Origin: Glandiceps talaboti
Lineage: Eukaryota; Hemichordata; Enteropneusta; Spengelidae
Direction of reading: 5' to 3'
DNA: 27,500 nt
NCBI RefSeq assembly: GCF_964340395.1
Contig: NC_135567.1
Location: 16,082,806-16,110,305 of the forward strand
This document shows positions 10,079 through 20,720 of this stretch, one piece after another; the stretch's first letter is position 1; every line of letters starts with the position of its first letter. The notes below the pieces were generated by a model. The model was not told the DNA's origin and did no database searches. It was given only the letters and a program-made list of their open reading frames with translations. Made by a program: the position numbers and the translations under genes.

Positions 10079-10190
10079 GAGTTATATAGAATCGTCAGTG
10101 ATCAGAACGTCGGTGTATCAGTAGTGGACAATGAAGGTGCCGAAAGAAGTCTACTTCTTATCACAAACATCGATACAAAAACAACACTGG
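10079..10190 (+). CDS. Possible internal exon of an unidentified gene (2 of 3)
   Basis: The acceptor CATTACAG ends at 10078 and a candidate donor GTACAT starts at 10191. The open frame enters in phase 0 and leaves in phase 1. It encodes about 37 residues (ELYRIVSDQNVGVSVVDNEG onward, then LLLITNID) that look like a folded-protein segment. The entry phase fits the end of 8243-8390 and the exit phase fits the start of 10990-11168. No family is recognised. Confidence 0.3.
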
Positions 10191-10989
10191 GTACATCTGA
10201 TGTAGGTTCACGCGATTCTCGAAAAATATTCTGTTTCTCTCTAAAGAAAATATTTGTAATAGGGGTACAAACAGATTCATTAAAAGTAAAATCGTTTTTG
10301 TAGAATAAGCAGTAAAATAGATTAACCCTCCACTCCACCCCCCAAAGTAAAATCCTATCCTACATTGAACTATTGATCTATCTACTAACAATATAGATTT
10401 TCTTCCCAGGAATTTATGACAAGACCTACATTTAAGATAAAATGTGACAATTGCATTTGAATGATATTATCGTGATATACAAAGAAATGTAGGAGTGTTA
10501 TTGAGACTTTGTCAAAATACGGTACAATGTAGCAATTTTGGTAAAGTATTGTCGAACCATGTTATCTGCAAATACAATTCGAAAATGCGCCGTAAAAGGG
10601 AAACTTTTCTATCGATGACAAATGATGATGAACGATGAGTGGCCGTGAGAATGATTGGAAAAATGAGTGGACGGTGTAATAAAATTAATAACACACGCAC
10701 TCGGGTAATATCACAAATTAATGCCTGTCCTCGGGCTGGCAATATTTACCAAAATGTTGATCATGCCTTCATCTTCGTCTTGGGCATCATCAAATATTTG
10801 GTAAAGAGCGCCAACTCTTGTGCAGGCACTAAATTGTGATGTTGCCCTCTCTGGCATACATTATCATTTAAATAACAATTATGCAATTAGGAACGTGTAA
10901 TATTGATAGTCATGTAACAACTTTTATAATTGAAAAATTTGAATAAAGTAAGATAGCCTAAAACCAATGGTGTCTTAATTATATTACAG

Positions 10990-11168
10990 ACAAGTCTGAC
11001 GTCACAAGACGTATTGATGACGTCAGTAACTTGTATGTTGACATCACAACAGAAGGTGGTGATTGGGTGATAGGATCATATGAGTACGCCCTCTGTGTTG
11101 CGCGACTACAATTGTTCTGTTCCACTTTAATGCTACCCAGAAGTTCAAACACAGTGGTGCTAATTTAA
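10990..11168 (+). CDS. Possible terminal exon of an unidentified gene (3 of 3)
   Basis: The acceptor TATTACAG ends at 10989. The frame enters in phase 1 and is open to a TAA at 11166-11168, giving about 59 residues including YVDITTEGGDWVIGSYEYAL. No ATG is needed, because it would be an internal-entry exon. An AATAAA lies at 11348-11353, although that falls inside a dispersed repeat. Two perfect TGACGTCA palindromes lie within the first 40 bases, so the segment could instead be regulatory. Joined to the two preceding candidates it gives 145 codons plus a stop. Confidence 0.25.
10997..11025. promoter_or_regulatory. Two perfect CRE-type TGACGTCA palindromes
   Basis: TGACGTCA occurs at 10997-11004 and 11018-11025, spaced 21 bp start to start, or about two helical turns. 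An ACGT core (AGACGT) lies between them and a degenerate TGACATCA follows at 11040. TGACGTCA is the consensus bound by CREB/ATF bZIP dimers. No TATA box or start site is evident nearby. Confidence 0.4.
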
Positions 11169-11273
11169 ACTCTGTATTATATAATCACCGATAGTAGTAA
11201 TAAGGCCTAAAAATAATTGTTTGGTTCAGGTTATCCTACCCCACCTAGCTTTTCACGGCCCACCCTAAATTTA

Positions 11274-11554
11274 TTTTACGTATTCGAGAAAAAAAATTCG
11301 CAAACATTATGAAGTCTCACAAGAAATAGTGGATGCGAAAACTTAAAAATAAAATAAAAAATCTTCCAATATGTAATTGCTGTACATTTGATAGGAAGAA
11401 ATAAACAACACAGAACTCATTTGGAAAACAATGGAAAACCTAAACTAGACACTTACACAGAAAATAAAATACATAAAATAAACACATTTACATACCCCAC
11501 CTATTCTAAAATTGAGCGTAACCGGAACCACACAATTTTTTTATTAGGCCTAAT
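11274..11554. repeat. Dispersed repeat family, copy A (about 0.28 kb)
   Basis: From TTTTACGTATT to TTATTAGGCCTAAT it aligns along its whole length with 25011-25311 in the same orientation. Shared blocks include GAAGTCTCACAA, CATTTGGAAAACAATGGAAA and ATTCTAAAATTGAGCGTAA. No coding capacity is evident. It is probably a nonautonomous transposable element of unknown class. Confidence 0.85.
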
Positions 11555-11811
11555 AAACATAACAGCAATGATAATGTAACCAAACAACGGTACTTATAAT
11601 TTAAGAAATCTTACTCGGAGTAATTATATTCTATATCTTAAAACAGAAATAAAGATGCGAAAGTAATATGTATGTAGTTGAAAATCTCTGTTTATCATAT
11701 ATTGTCTTGTTAGATGGTAAATAGTGTACTAAAATAAGTTTGTGTATTGAATTTTATTTTATCAGTAAAATACACATTAGTTGCAGTGAGTCAAGTGTAC
11801 CTGATGTGATG

Positions 11812-11975
11812 CAATGTACTATAATATGATATAAAATAATGTAATATAATATAATATAATATAATATAATATAATATAATGCAATATAATTGAACGTATT
11901 TTAATGTTATATAATGTAATGTTATGCAATGTAACATAACATAACATAACATAACGTTATGTAACTTAACGTAAC
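11812..11975. repeat. Pentanucleotide tract (ATAAT)n and (ATAAC)n
   Basis: About 13 ATAAT-type units from 11821 to 11890, then degenerate TAATGTTA sequence and a short (ATAAC)n block near 11933-11955. It leads into the (TATG)n array. Confidence 0.9.
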
Positions 11976-11997
11976 ACATGTATATATGCACGTACGT

Positions 11998-12124
11998 GCG
12001 TATGTATGTATGTATGTATGTACGTACGTACGTACGTACACGTATACATGTATGTATGTATGTATGTATGTATGTATGTATGTATGTATGTATGTATGTA
12101 TGTATGTATGTATGTATGTATGTA
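11998..12124. repeat. (TATG)n microsatellite at a Penelope-like element end
   Basis: A TATG/TACG array abutting the 3' terminus of the minus-strand Penelope-like element. The junction TATGTAGAA is shared with the second element at 16208. Confidence 0.95.
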
Positions 12125-12806
12125 GAAAGAAATGTACATGGAACTTATAAATCAGTCCGTATAAATAGATGAAAGATCCGACGTTTCGAACAAATATTCT
12201 TTTTCAAAGGCAATATCGGCAAGAGGAGATGTTTCACGAAACGATCACCAAAACGACCAAGACGACGTACAGTTGAACCTATATACAAAAAACCACATTT
12301 CTGTAATGTAATGCAATACACTACATTAGTACTAATACAAGTAAATCTACTCGTAACAGGCGCACTGTTCTTAGGGCCAAAAACATGATTAGTATTAATT
12401 ATGAAACGACATGTACCACATCGAGTACGATCGCATGGAAATGAACCAGCATTAACTTTCAATTCACGTTGTTCTGTATGGACCACCATATCTCTAAGAC
12501 TGGTATCACGACGCCAAGCTGTTAATGGTACTTCTGGAAACAATGAATTGGTAACCCTATTAGAACGTAAGATTTTAAAATGCTTGTATTTAATGTTTCT
12601 AACTCTAGTGGAAAAGGGGTGGTATGTGAGAGCTAATATGGGACGATCGTTGTTACTCTTCTGATCATGTGATTTGATACAAGCTTCCCTAGACAAAGAT
12701 GATACTTTATGTAAAGCCTCATTGGTAACAGACATAGGATAACCACGTAGATGGAAGAACGTGCAAAATTCAGCAGACCTTTCTCTGAAATCCAAATCAA
12801 TCCTAT
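12122..12806 (-). mobile_element. Penelope-like retroelement fragment A (5' truncated)
   Basis: The minus-strand reading frame (to about 12806) begins IDLDFRERSAEF and contains the region downstream of the reverse-transcriptase core: the GYP...NEAL motif, a YHP...KHFKIL stretch, the LRDMVV motif, the C-x5-C-x2-C cysteine cluster (PCDRTRCGTC), the CIST..VYCIT segment and the start of a GIY-YIG endonuclease (YIGSTVRRLG, then DRFVKHL). This order is typical of Penelope-like elements. The RT catalytic core is missing, so it cannot transpose. A 9-bp duplication lies in the YIG helix (LGRFGD) and an internal deletion removes the endonuclease C-terminus. The 5' side abuts the (TTTA)n tail of a second retroposon, and the 3' side abuts (CATA)n. 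Confidence 0.88.
12174..12211 (-). ncRNA. Decayed hammerhead-ribozyme-like motif in Penelope-like element A
   Basis: On the minus strand, GAAT-ATTT-GTTC can form a short stem II and is followed directly by GAAA and CGTC, the 3' half of a hammerhead core. The upstream half, expected as CTGATGA, reads TTTGAAAA here. Hammerhead motifs are known in Penelope-like elements. This copy is presumably inactive. Confidence 0.4.
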
Positions 12807-13310
12807 TTTTTATTTTTTTATTTATTTACTTATTTATTTATTTATCTATCTATTAACTGTACTTGCTTTTTGTGATAACAGTGTGTGATTATTAAATTTT
12901 ACTTGGATTTTACTGTAAACTATTTAATCAGGTACCTCCTTTAACAAATACACAACGGATGAAACAATGAATTGCAAAAAAGGTCATCGAACGGTTAGCA
13001 GATGACAGTGTTTAATTTAGTAGAGTTTGTCATCACATAAAGTACTTGCTTATTCTAGAAAAAAGACAATACAATGCCGTGTCTAGCATGAGAATTGTTT
13101 CGAAGTTTTTGTCGAACATGATATGGTCATTTGTAACCAACAGAGTTCCTTGTAACGTAAACAATTCAAGCATGCCATTTTGCATCCATAGTTACGGGAT
13201 GGAGATGTTCTTTCAATCTACTTTAGAAAAAAAAACCAAACAGATATCAAAATACACAACGTCGTTTCACGCATTGCATCTTGGAACCGAGAAACCGACC
13301 ATTATCTCAG
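12806..13310 (-). mobile_element. Retroposon with (AAAT)n tail, copy A
   Basis: Aligns throughout with 21261-21767. Shared blocks include TTGCAAAAAAGGTCATCGAA, CTTATTCTAGAAAAA, TGGTCATTTGTAACCA and ATAGTTACGGGATGG. Read on the minus strand, each copy ends in an (AAAT)n run, seen here as (TTTA)n at 12806-12856. Such a tail is typical of SINE- or LINE-derived retroposons. No reverse-transcriptase frame was found in the roughly 450-bp body, so it is nonautonomous or 5' truncated. Confidence 0.8.
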
Positions 13311-13925
13311 TGTTGACTTGAAATCAAGAGACCTAAGGTGTCTGGACATTGATACAGACCCCCCTAGGCTGTGATGGAATACATTATTATAACATATTTT
13401 GAAAACTACATACTAATAATGAAACGCTTCTAGAATAAAGCCTTTCACACCCCCTGCATCGAATTAGAACACCGACGCCATTTTTGAAATGTTTTGCCCG
13501 TCATTATTATGGTTTTTTTTTCAGATTTTATTTTCAGACTATTTTCCTTCAATATGTACGAAAAATGTTTAATATTTCCGTCATATCTATAAAAGTTAAC
13601 TTTTGAGAAATGGATGCAGAAAAATATAATTTGTAACAGATGAAATACAATACAAAGCGTCAGTAAAAAAATGACCACTACTCAAGTTTCTTTATTCACA
13701 TGAAACCTGCCTCCTCAGTTGTCCTTCTGCAGTAAAAAAAACTTGTAAGTTTAGTGGGTTTTTTTCAAGAAAAAATCGCCGACCACGAGCAACTCGATGC
13801 GACCACCGACAACATGATTCTGTCTTCGACAAGCTCATTTGTTCACGGAGAACTCAACCATACTTACCGAATTCGACCATCCAAAATCCAATGCGGTAAA
13901 TGACAATTCAACTGGAGTTAGACTG
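13311..13925. other. No gene recognised
   Basis: Noncoding, AT-rich. Small minus-strand frames near 13445-13678 are hydrophobic and lack splice or domain support. Confidence 0.4.
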
Positions 13926-13926
13926 A

Positions 13927-14000
<74 letters not shown>

Positions 14001-14046
14001 GGTGGTGGTGGTGGTGGTGGTGGTGGTGGTGGCGGCGGCGGCGGCG
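13926..14046. repeat. Trinucleotide compound repeat (TTG)n (GTG)n (GGC)n
   Basis: About 24 TTG units, then about 10 GTG units, then about 5 GGC units. The 3' flank GAATTGCTCTCACTGATTG recurs after the (TTG)n (GTG)n tract at 22107-22175, so the microsatellite belongs to a dispersed element. Confidence 0.95.
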
Positions 14047-14109
14047 GGAATTGCTCTCACTGATTGTTTAATTCATAAGTCCATTTAACGAACGCTTGCA
14101 TGCAGTCCC

Positions 14110-15222
<1,113 letters not shown>

Positions 15223-15600
15223 GCAGAACTAAAAACAAAAGAAGGGTTAATGAAACAACTCGATAAAGAATAAATTAATATCAATAAGTTCCACATCAGA
15301 GTTTTGAGGTGTAATCCAATCAGCAGTCTTAAAATGATTGTAAGCGTAGAATGAATAAATTTGCATATATTTAGAATATATATGCAGAACTAAAAACAAA
15401 AGAAGGGTTAATGAAGCAACTAGATAAAGAATAAATTAATATCAAAAGTTCCACATCAGAGTGTTGAGGTGTAATCCAATCAGCAGTCTTAAAAATTCAA
15501 TATCAACAAGTTCCACGTCAGAGATGTGAAGTTTTCATCCAATCAGCAGCCTTAAAATGATTGTAAGCGTAGAATGAATAAATTTGCATATATTTAGTAG
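15223..15600 (+). promoter_or_regulatory. Upstream tandem array with three CCAAT boxes and two octamers
   Basis: A composite duplication of three blocks in the order X-C-Y, X-C, C-Y. Block C (about 55 bp) holds GTTCCAC(A/G)TCAGAG and CCAATCAGCAG, and places CCAATCA at 15316, 15476 and 15539. Block Y ends in ATTTGCAT at 15359-15366 and 15582-15589. CCAATCA is an NF-Y-type site and ATTTGCAT is a POU octamer. The array ends only about 20 bp before the TATA box of the signal-peptide exon, so a role as proximal promoter of the WSC-like gene is likely but unproven. Confidence 0.6.
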
Positions 15601-15619
15601 ATGTATCATTTTTCTGCAC

Positions 15620-15628
15620 TATATATAA
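15620..15628 (+). promoter_or_regulatory. TATA box of the plus-strand WSC-like gene
   Basis: TATATATAAGG lies about 190 bp before the ATG at 15817. Transcription would start near 15650, leaving a 5' untranslated region of about 165 bases. Confidence 0.6.
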
Positions 15629-15816
15629 GGCTACTTTTAATTGGGTGAGGTTATTCTTATACTCGCTGCTGAGGACCGAGCTGATCTCTAGCCAAGTGAT
15701 TGTGATTCTCTGAAAGAAGTGGTTGGTAACAACGCAGAAACACAGCGTCGACTTACAGTTTTATCGTCTCTTCACCGACTAATATTTTTTTGAACGAGAC
15801 GGTGTGATTCACAATA

Positions 15817-15865
15817 ATGAAGACATTGGTACTTTTCATGGCTATTGTGGGGACGGCAGTCGGAG
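15817..15865 (+). CDS. Signal-peptide exon of secreted WSC-like protein (exon 1)
   Basis: The ATG at 15817 lies in context ACAATAATG. The exon encodes MKTLVLFMAIVGTAVG, a compact signal peptide with a Lys at position 2, a hydrophobic core and small residues (A-V-G) near the likely cleavage point. The donor is GGAG/GTAAGA at 15866, phase 1. It joins in phase to the first domain exon at 17613, restoring a glycine codon. The gene is therefore secreted. The 1.75-kb intron that follows contains compound microsatellites and a Penelope-like fragment. Confidence 0.85.
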
Positions 15866-15984
15866 GTAAGATATTTGTGGCAGTATTTATGTTTTGATGA
15901 TGGAAATTAAGGATTGGTTTCTTTGCTTGTTGTTACTTTTTATCATGTCAATTGGGAGAAATCCATTTAATATATCTAAAGGTA

Positions 15985-16043
15985 GTGTGTGTGTATGTGT
16001 GTGTGTGTGTCTGTGTGTCTGTCTGTGTGTCTGTGTGTCTGTG

Positions 16044-16082
<39 letters not shown>

Positions 16083-16212
16083 GTGTGTCTGTGTATATGG
16101 GTATGTATGTATGTAAATATGTATGTATGTATGTATGTGTGTGTGTGTGTGTGCATGTATGTATGTATGTATGTATGTATGTATGTATGTATGTATGTAT
16201 GTATGTGTATGT
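15985..16212. repeat. Compound microsatellite (TG)n, (TCTG)n, (TATG)n
   Basis: TG-rich, then TCTG, then TATG units. It ends at the 3' terminus of the minus-strand Penelope-like fragment B. Confidence 0.95.
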
Positions 16213-16920
16213 AGAAGTGCATAATGAACGACCGGATCAATAATGACATCCGACGTATCGAATCCGATTCAGTATTCATTTCATAGGATATCAAGGCAAG
16301 ATATATAGGAGGTCGTCACCTGACTGTATATTTAAATGTTACGGATTAGAACGAGGCACCACAATTTCTCATCAACAGTAAATTAGGCGAGGAGAGATGT
16401 AAAAGACATGCGCACCAAGAAGAACCCTATAGAACAGGCCAGAAAGATAGAATAAGCGTAGTTAGATATTAGGGAATGATGTAAATAATCTATTACTTCC
16501 ATGGGGATCCAGGGTTCCGAGATGGGAAATGATTTCCTCCTCCTTCAACCTCAATCGATCTTCATCACCAGTAACCTTGCATATTCTTGAACTGGACATG
16601 TCTGACACACTACCATCGTTAGTTTTGTTAATAAAATGCACAAATACAGGATAGTTACGATTGAGTCTGGTGATACGGAGATGTTTCACGAAACGATCAC
16701 CAAGACGACGTATAGTTGAACCTATATACATTTCTGGCACGTGATGCAATACACTACATTAGTACTAATACAAGTAAATTTACTCGTAACAGCCACACTG
16801 TTCTTAGGGCCAAAAACATGATTAGTATTAAATAATGAAACGACATGTACCACATCGAGTACGATTGTTGTAGTGAATGGTCTCACGTGACCATACCCCA
16901 CGTAGGCGACCACAGTTATA
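16208..16920 (-). mobile_element. Penelope-like retroelement fragment B (5' truncated)
   Basis: The minus strand carries the pre-endonuclease segment (NTNHVFGPKNS, then TCISTNVVYCITCQKC) and the GIY-YIG region YIGSTIRRLGDRFVKHL. It continues to the C-terminal end, with the LRLKEEEIISHLGTLDPHGS motif and a stop near 16462, then a 3' untranslated region to 16208. A 10-bp deletion relative to copy A, between QKC and YIG, breaks the frame, and an extra T near 16832 adds a second shift. The RT core is absent. Both flanks are (TATG)n, so this element seems to sit inside a (TATG)n array. It is intronic to the WSC-like gene, in opposite orientation. Confidence 0.88.
16246..16292 (-). ncRNA. Decayed hammerhead-ribozyme-like motif in Penelope-like element B
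   Basis: The minus strand reads CTATGAA (one base short of the CTGATGAA core), then GAATAC-TGAATC-GGATTC (a stem II with one mismatch), then GATA (core GAAA with one change) and CGTC. The aligned motif in copy A supplies the intact GAAA, so the ancestor probably had a full hammerhead. This copy is presumably inactive. Confidence 0.45.
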
Positions 16921-16922
16921 TT

Positions 16923-17017
16923 GTATGTATGTATGTATGTATGTATGTATGTATGTATGTATGTATGTATGCATGCATGCATGCATGCATGCATGCATGT
17001 ATGTATGTATGTATGTG

Positions 17018-17051
<34 letters not shown>

Positions 17052-17140
17052 TGTATGTATGTATGTATGTGTATGTATGTATGTATGTATGTATGTATGT
17101 ATGTATGTATGTATGTATGTATGTATGTATGTATGTATGT
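16923..17140. repeat. (TATG)n microsatellite with (CATG)n patch
   Basis: A long TATG array with about eight GCAT units near 16970-17000. It flanks the truncated 5' side of Penelope-like fragment B. Confidence 0.97.
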
Positions 17141-17612
17141 TAATTATTATTTTCCGCTGCAGCATATCGGTAAATTAATGTCTAAAAGTTCGCCTAAATA
17201 TAACATTAATCTTGAGCAAATAGAGGCTTAAAGCTCAAGTGTTGAGTGGTCATGTGTTTTATGGGGCACGTTGCTTTCACCCCAATCGAGATGAATGCAA
17301 GTTTGTATGTCGTAGAGTCCACCACAGAAGCCTTGCTCAAAGAGAAACAGACACACTTGGAATCAAATACCACTCAAACGCAGCGAAAGAAGATTTCATC
17401 TGTACATAGTACAATGTACAATGTACTTTCAAATAATAAAACAATCTCTGAGAAGACGTTCAAGTCTTGTGTTTAGCAAGGCTTTTGTGATAAATACTTC
17501 TTTTCAATAAAGGATACATTTTGACGTCTTCGTATATTTCAGGCTTTGTTCCTTTCAAGCACATCCCTCTATGTCAAACATTCATTAATCCTTACCTTTC
17601 TTTTTCACACAG
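17141..17612. other. Intron 1 remainder, no element recognised
   Basis: Intronic sequence before the first domain exon. An open frame at 17246-17476 lacks domain or splice support. Confidence 0.4.
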
Positions 17613-17910
17613 GTTATACTTCAATAGGCTGTTTTAGAGATTCCTCAACCCGCGCCATTCCAACACTAGAGGGCAGTGATGAGAAACTCGATGGGTCAAA
17701 CTACATAGCACGTTTGAATGCAGTGGCCAAGTGCGCTGCTGTAGCCGCAGAGCAAGGGTTTCAATGTTTTGCAGTTCAAAATGGTGGATGGTGCGCATCA
17801 AGTGCGACTGCGTGTACAACCTACGACAAATATGGTTCATCCAACGCATGCAAAAGTGACGGTGAAGGTGGTCCATGGGCCAATGAGGTTTATAGATTCA
17901 CAGTTTTTCC
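17613..17910 (+). CDS. WSC-like domain exon, 6-Cys type (exon 2)
   Basis: The acceptor TTTCACACAG ends at 17612 and the donor is CC/GTAAGT at 17911. It enters in phase 1 and leaves in phase 2. It encodes one module of about 99 residues: YTSIGCFRD, RAIPTLEGSD, a central KCAAVAAEQGF, the signature FAVQNGGWCASSATAC, then TYDKYGSS and SDGEGGPWANEVYRF. The GC...D, KCA and FAVQ.GGWC layout resembles WSC carbohydrate-binding modules. The assignment rests on this pattern, not on a search. It has six cysteines, with the extra pair at GF-Q-C and AT-A-C. Confidence 0.85.
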
Positions 17911-18413
17911 GTAAGTTTATTTCACCGTAACCTTTGAATATGTCCATATTATTCATCAGACAGTGAAATGTTAACTTTATTACTGTAAACACAAACTAAA
18001 AAATATTGTAGCAATATCTTGGTAAAGTGATTGAAATAAACCATGATGACTGTATACAAAAAGTCACATTTGACCATGTCTTTCCACCGGGCTAACTCTT
18101 GAGCAGAGGATGGGTAAATCTGATGAGTATGAGACGAAGTTCCACCTTTGACTTAATTTACCTCCGTAATCTCTCACCTGGGGAGGGGAATGGCTGTAGA
18201 CAGTCAATCGTGCTACTGTGCCTCATACTACCCCTGGACAGAGATGGTGGTTAGGTGGGTCACAGGTAGGGTAAAGGTTGGATAAAGTTTGGTAAATCGG
18301 ACTTTTCGTATATATAGCTGAGTGATTCAGTTATTTCAAATTGTATGATTTGGTTAAGTATTGCTTTCACAGTTTTCCCCATGCTCATGTTATTATTGTT
18401 TTTTGATCAATAG
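17911..18413. other. Intron 2, nothing recognised
   Basis: Intron between domain exons. No repeat or RNA was seen. Confidence 0.5.
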
Positions 18414-18701
18414 CTATACATCAATCGGTTGTTATGGAGACACGAGTAGAAGAGCCATACCAACATTGGAAGGTACTGACCAGAGATTAGATGGCTCGTA
18501 TCGATTACGTGCCAACCCCATCGGGAAATGCGCAGAGGTGGCATTTGACCACAGATATCCATACTTTGCCGTTCAAAATGGCGGCTGGTGTGCCGGAAGT
18601 GCTGATGCTAAGGATACATATGATACGTATGGACCCTCTGATGCATGTAAGGCAGATGGTGAAGGAGGACCATGGGCCAATGAAGTCTACAAATTCTCGC
18701 C
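18414..18701 (+). CDS. WSC-like domain exon, 4-Cys type (exon 3)
   Basis: The acceptor CAATAG ends at 18413 and the donor is CC/GTAAGT at 18702. The exon is symmetric phase 2-2 and 288 bases long, exactly 96 codons, so it can be skipped or duplicated without a frameshift. The module begins YTSIGCYGDTS, continues RAIPTLEGTDQRLDGSY, NPIGKCAEVAF, then YFAVQNGGWCAGSADA and ADGEGGPWANEVYKF. It has four cysteines and lacks both members of the extra pair found in exon 2. It is closely related to exon 4 and to the minus-strand exon at 24555-24842. Confidence 0.87.
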
Positions 18702-18749
18702 GTAAGTGTGATGATTAAACTTTACACTATATTTTTAATATAACGGGTT

Positions 18750-18887
18750 ATACGTTATACATTTTGAGTCATATTGAGTACCTTACTGTGAATTTCTGTA
18801 TATAAATATGTGAGGGGACAGGCCCAGAGTCGCTGCAATATATTTCCTGACTCTCCATTTACCCACTGTTATATTTATGTGGGGTAC
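18750..18887 (+). repeat. Dispersed repeat, about 140 bp, inverted relative to 21770-21908
   Basis: Shares long blocks with the reverse complement of 21770-21908, including TGAATTTCTGTATATAAATA, TGTGAGGGGACAGGCCCAGA and CATTTACCCACTGTTATATT. It sits in intron 3. Family unknown. Confidence 0.85.
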
Positions 18888-18890
18888 ATA

Positions 18891-19538
18891 ACCTGATTAT
18901 ATTATTGCACATCAGATATGACCTATACACCTTTCAATATTGTTTAATTAACTTTTTTACTCTCTAAAGACTTCACCTGAATGTTAATATTTACAGAGTA
19001 ATAGAAATATACTTTCATGATATAGTCCTTTTTAACACAGCTTGCCTTTGAACCCCAAACCCCTGGCAGGGGGTCATATAGGGGAATGTACAAGTTTCCA
19101 TAACACATGGTGTCTAAATGTGACCAACGGTTGACTAGGCATAACCATCTACAGGTGTTACCAACCTTCTGCAAAAAGGGGTGGAATATATGTTGTTAAT
19201 TACTTCATTAAGTAAATTAAATATGCAAATTTATAGATTGGGGCTAGTAAAGTCATTTTATTAAAAAAGATTAAACAAGTCAAGCAATTTCTATCTAATT
19301 CAAGTTCCTACCTAATAATATATTTTGCAAAACACTGATGTAATGTTTGTGTATGAAGGAAACCTTTTCAAAAAATGATCCATGCATACATGTCAAGAAT
19401 TACACATCCACAAGTTCATGTTTGACTGAAAACTATTTTCAGTGTATGAATCTAGTGATTACAACTAATTTTAATTTATTGTTAACATGTATTATTGATG
19501 CACATGAACTTCAAAGTAGGTCTTTTTATAATCCACAG
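18891..19538. other. Intron 3 remainder, nothing recognised
   Basis: AT-rich intronic sequence up to the acceptor before exon 4. No repeat copy was recognised. Confidence 0.45.
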
Positions 19539-19829
19539 TGAATATCAAACTGTTGGTTGCTATGGAGACTCGTCTAGCAGAGCAATACCAACATTGGAAG
19601 GTACTGATGACAGATTAGATGGTTCATATAGATCACGTGATAATCCTATTGAGAAATGTGCAGAGGTGGCCTTTGAACTTGGTCATAGATACTTTGCTGT
19701 TCAAAATGGCGGCTGGTGTGCATCCAGTGCTGACGCTGGTAGCACCTATTACAAGTATGGTGCGTCCACTTCCTGTAATGCTGATGGTGAAGGTGGACCA
19801 TGGGCTAATCAAGTCTATGTATTTGTCTG
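19539..19829 (+). CDS. WSC-like domain exon, 4-Cys type (exon 4)
   Basis: The acceptor AATCCACAG ends at 19538 and the donor is CTG/GTAAGT at 19830. It is symmetric phase 2-2 and 291 bases long. The module reads EYQTVGCYGDSS, RAIPTLEGTDDRLDGSY, NPIEKCAEVAF, YFAVQNGGWCASSADA, then ADGEGGPWANQVYVF. It has four cysteines. If the donor is not used the frame stops at once (TGG TAA, ending 19833), giving a 309-residue secreted protein with three modules. If it is used, a short exon at 19873 keeps the frame. Confidence 0.87.
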
Positions 19830-19872
19830 GTAAGTTCATTGACATAACTAAGTTCAACATTAATCTTCACAG

Positions 19873-20038
19873 TCCTGATATGGGCTTTGCAGGCCGAGGA
19901 TGTTGGCAGACGGACATGACTTTAGAAAGGACCCATAAGCCATACTACCGAGGTCTCCAAAATGCATATGTAGGCCATAAAATTTATACACCTTATGTAA
20001 TTGCATGCAAATGTCATTCTAATGACATAACTACATAA
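19873..20038 (+). CDS. Possible C-terminal exon of the WSC-like gene (exon 5)
   Basis: The acceptor TCTTCACAG ends at 19872, and the open frame enters in phase 2, agreeing with the donor at 19830. It runs 54 codons to a TAA at 20036-20038, including CWQTDM and a C-x-C near the end (ACKCHS). Against it, the intron would be only 43 bp, far shorter than the others here. An AATAAA lies at 20269-20274. With it the protein would be 363 residues. Confidence 0.3.
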
Positions 20039-20268
20039 ATTAATAGTGTGATGTTATTTTAAGCTAAATAATGTAAAGATATTGAGAAAACATCGAAAGC
20101 ACATCATTGGGCAAAGGAATATTGACGAACGTGCCACTTACCATATATGGGCATAATGTACCAGGGTGTGACATAGAAAATTACTGCACAGGTTCAATAC
20201 ATACACTTTCTATATAATTACATATGAAAAGGTATATGGGTATATGATAATATAACTTCATCAAGATA

Positions 20269-20274
20269 AATAAA
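20269..20274 (+). terminator. Candidate poly(A) signal of the plus-strand WSC-like gene
   Basis: First AATAAA after the last supported exon, about 230 bp past the stop of the possible exon 5 and 440 bp past the read-through stop at 19833. Confidence 0.4.
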
Positions 20275-20536
20275 CATTAGTAATCACTTCTTGATGTTCA
20301 GTGTCGGTACTGAAACATTATATTTAATTTACTTTATTTTCTATTCATTCGTCCACCCATTCCTCTCAATATCATTCGTATATCCCAACAATCTTTTTTT
20401 AACAATAATTTTTTTAAATTTTGCTTTTTTTACACACAAAGAATTTACACCACAACCACAAAAGGGGAAATGACACTCAAAAACATGAAAAGAACTGGGA
20501 ACGGAAGAGAACACTTTTAGTCACTTCCTTCATGTA
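20275..20536. other. Intergenic, nothing recognised
   Basis: T-rich noncoding sequence downstream of the plus-strand WSC-like gene. Confidence 0.45.
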
Positions 20537-20720
20537 ATGCAGTAAATTGTAAAAAAAAAATAAAAAAAATACTTGACTAACGTCTTGCTTCAGTATAAAA
20601 CATAACATGGATGTACTGCAGTGATTTGTAAAAGTTATTTGACTAACTTGTCATGCTGCAGTAATTACTCTAGCTAGCATGTACTTCATTAAACTGTAAA
20701 AGTTGCAGCACCTAACGCAG
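20537..20720. repeat. Degenerate tandem repeat, unit of variable length
   Basis: Recurrent TGCAGT(A/G)A.TTGTAAAA followed by ACTTGACTAAC or TATTTGACTAAC, seen near 20538, 20617 and 20656, with a related piece near 20803. Copies are diverged and spaced unevenly. Confidence 0.5.

Noticed and set aside
13046-13321. 91-codon frame
   Set aside because: Lies within the retroposon copy A body, and the homologous copy B is broken by indels in the same frame, so it is not conserved as protein.
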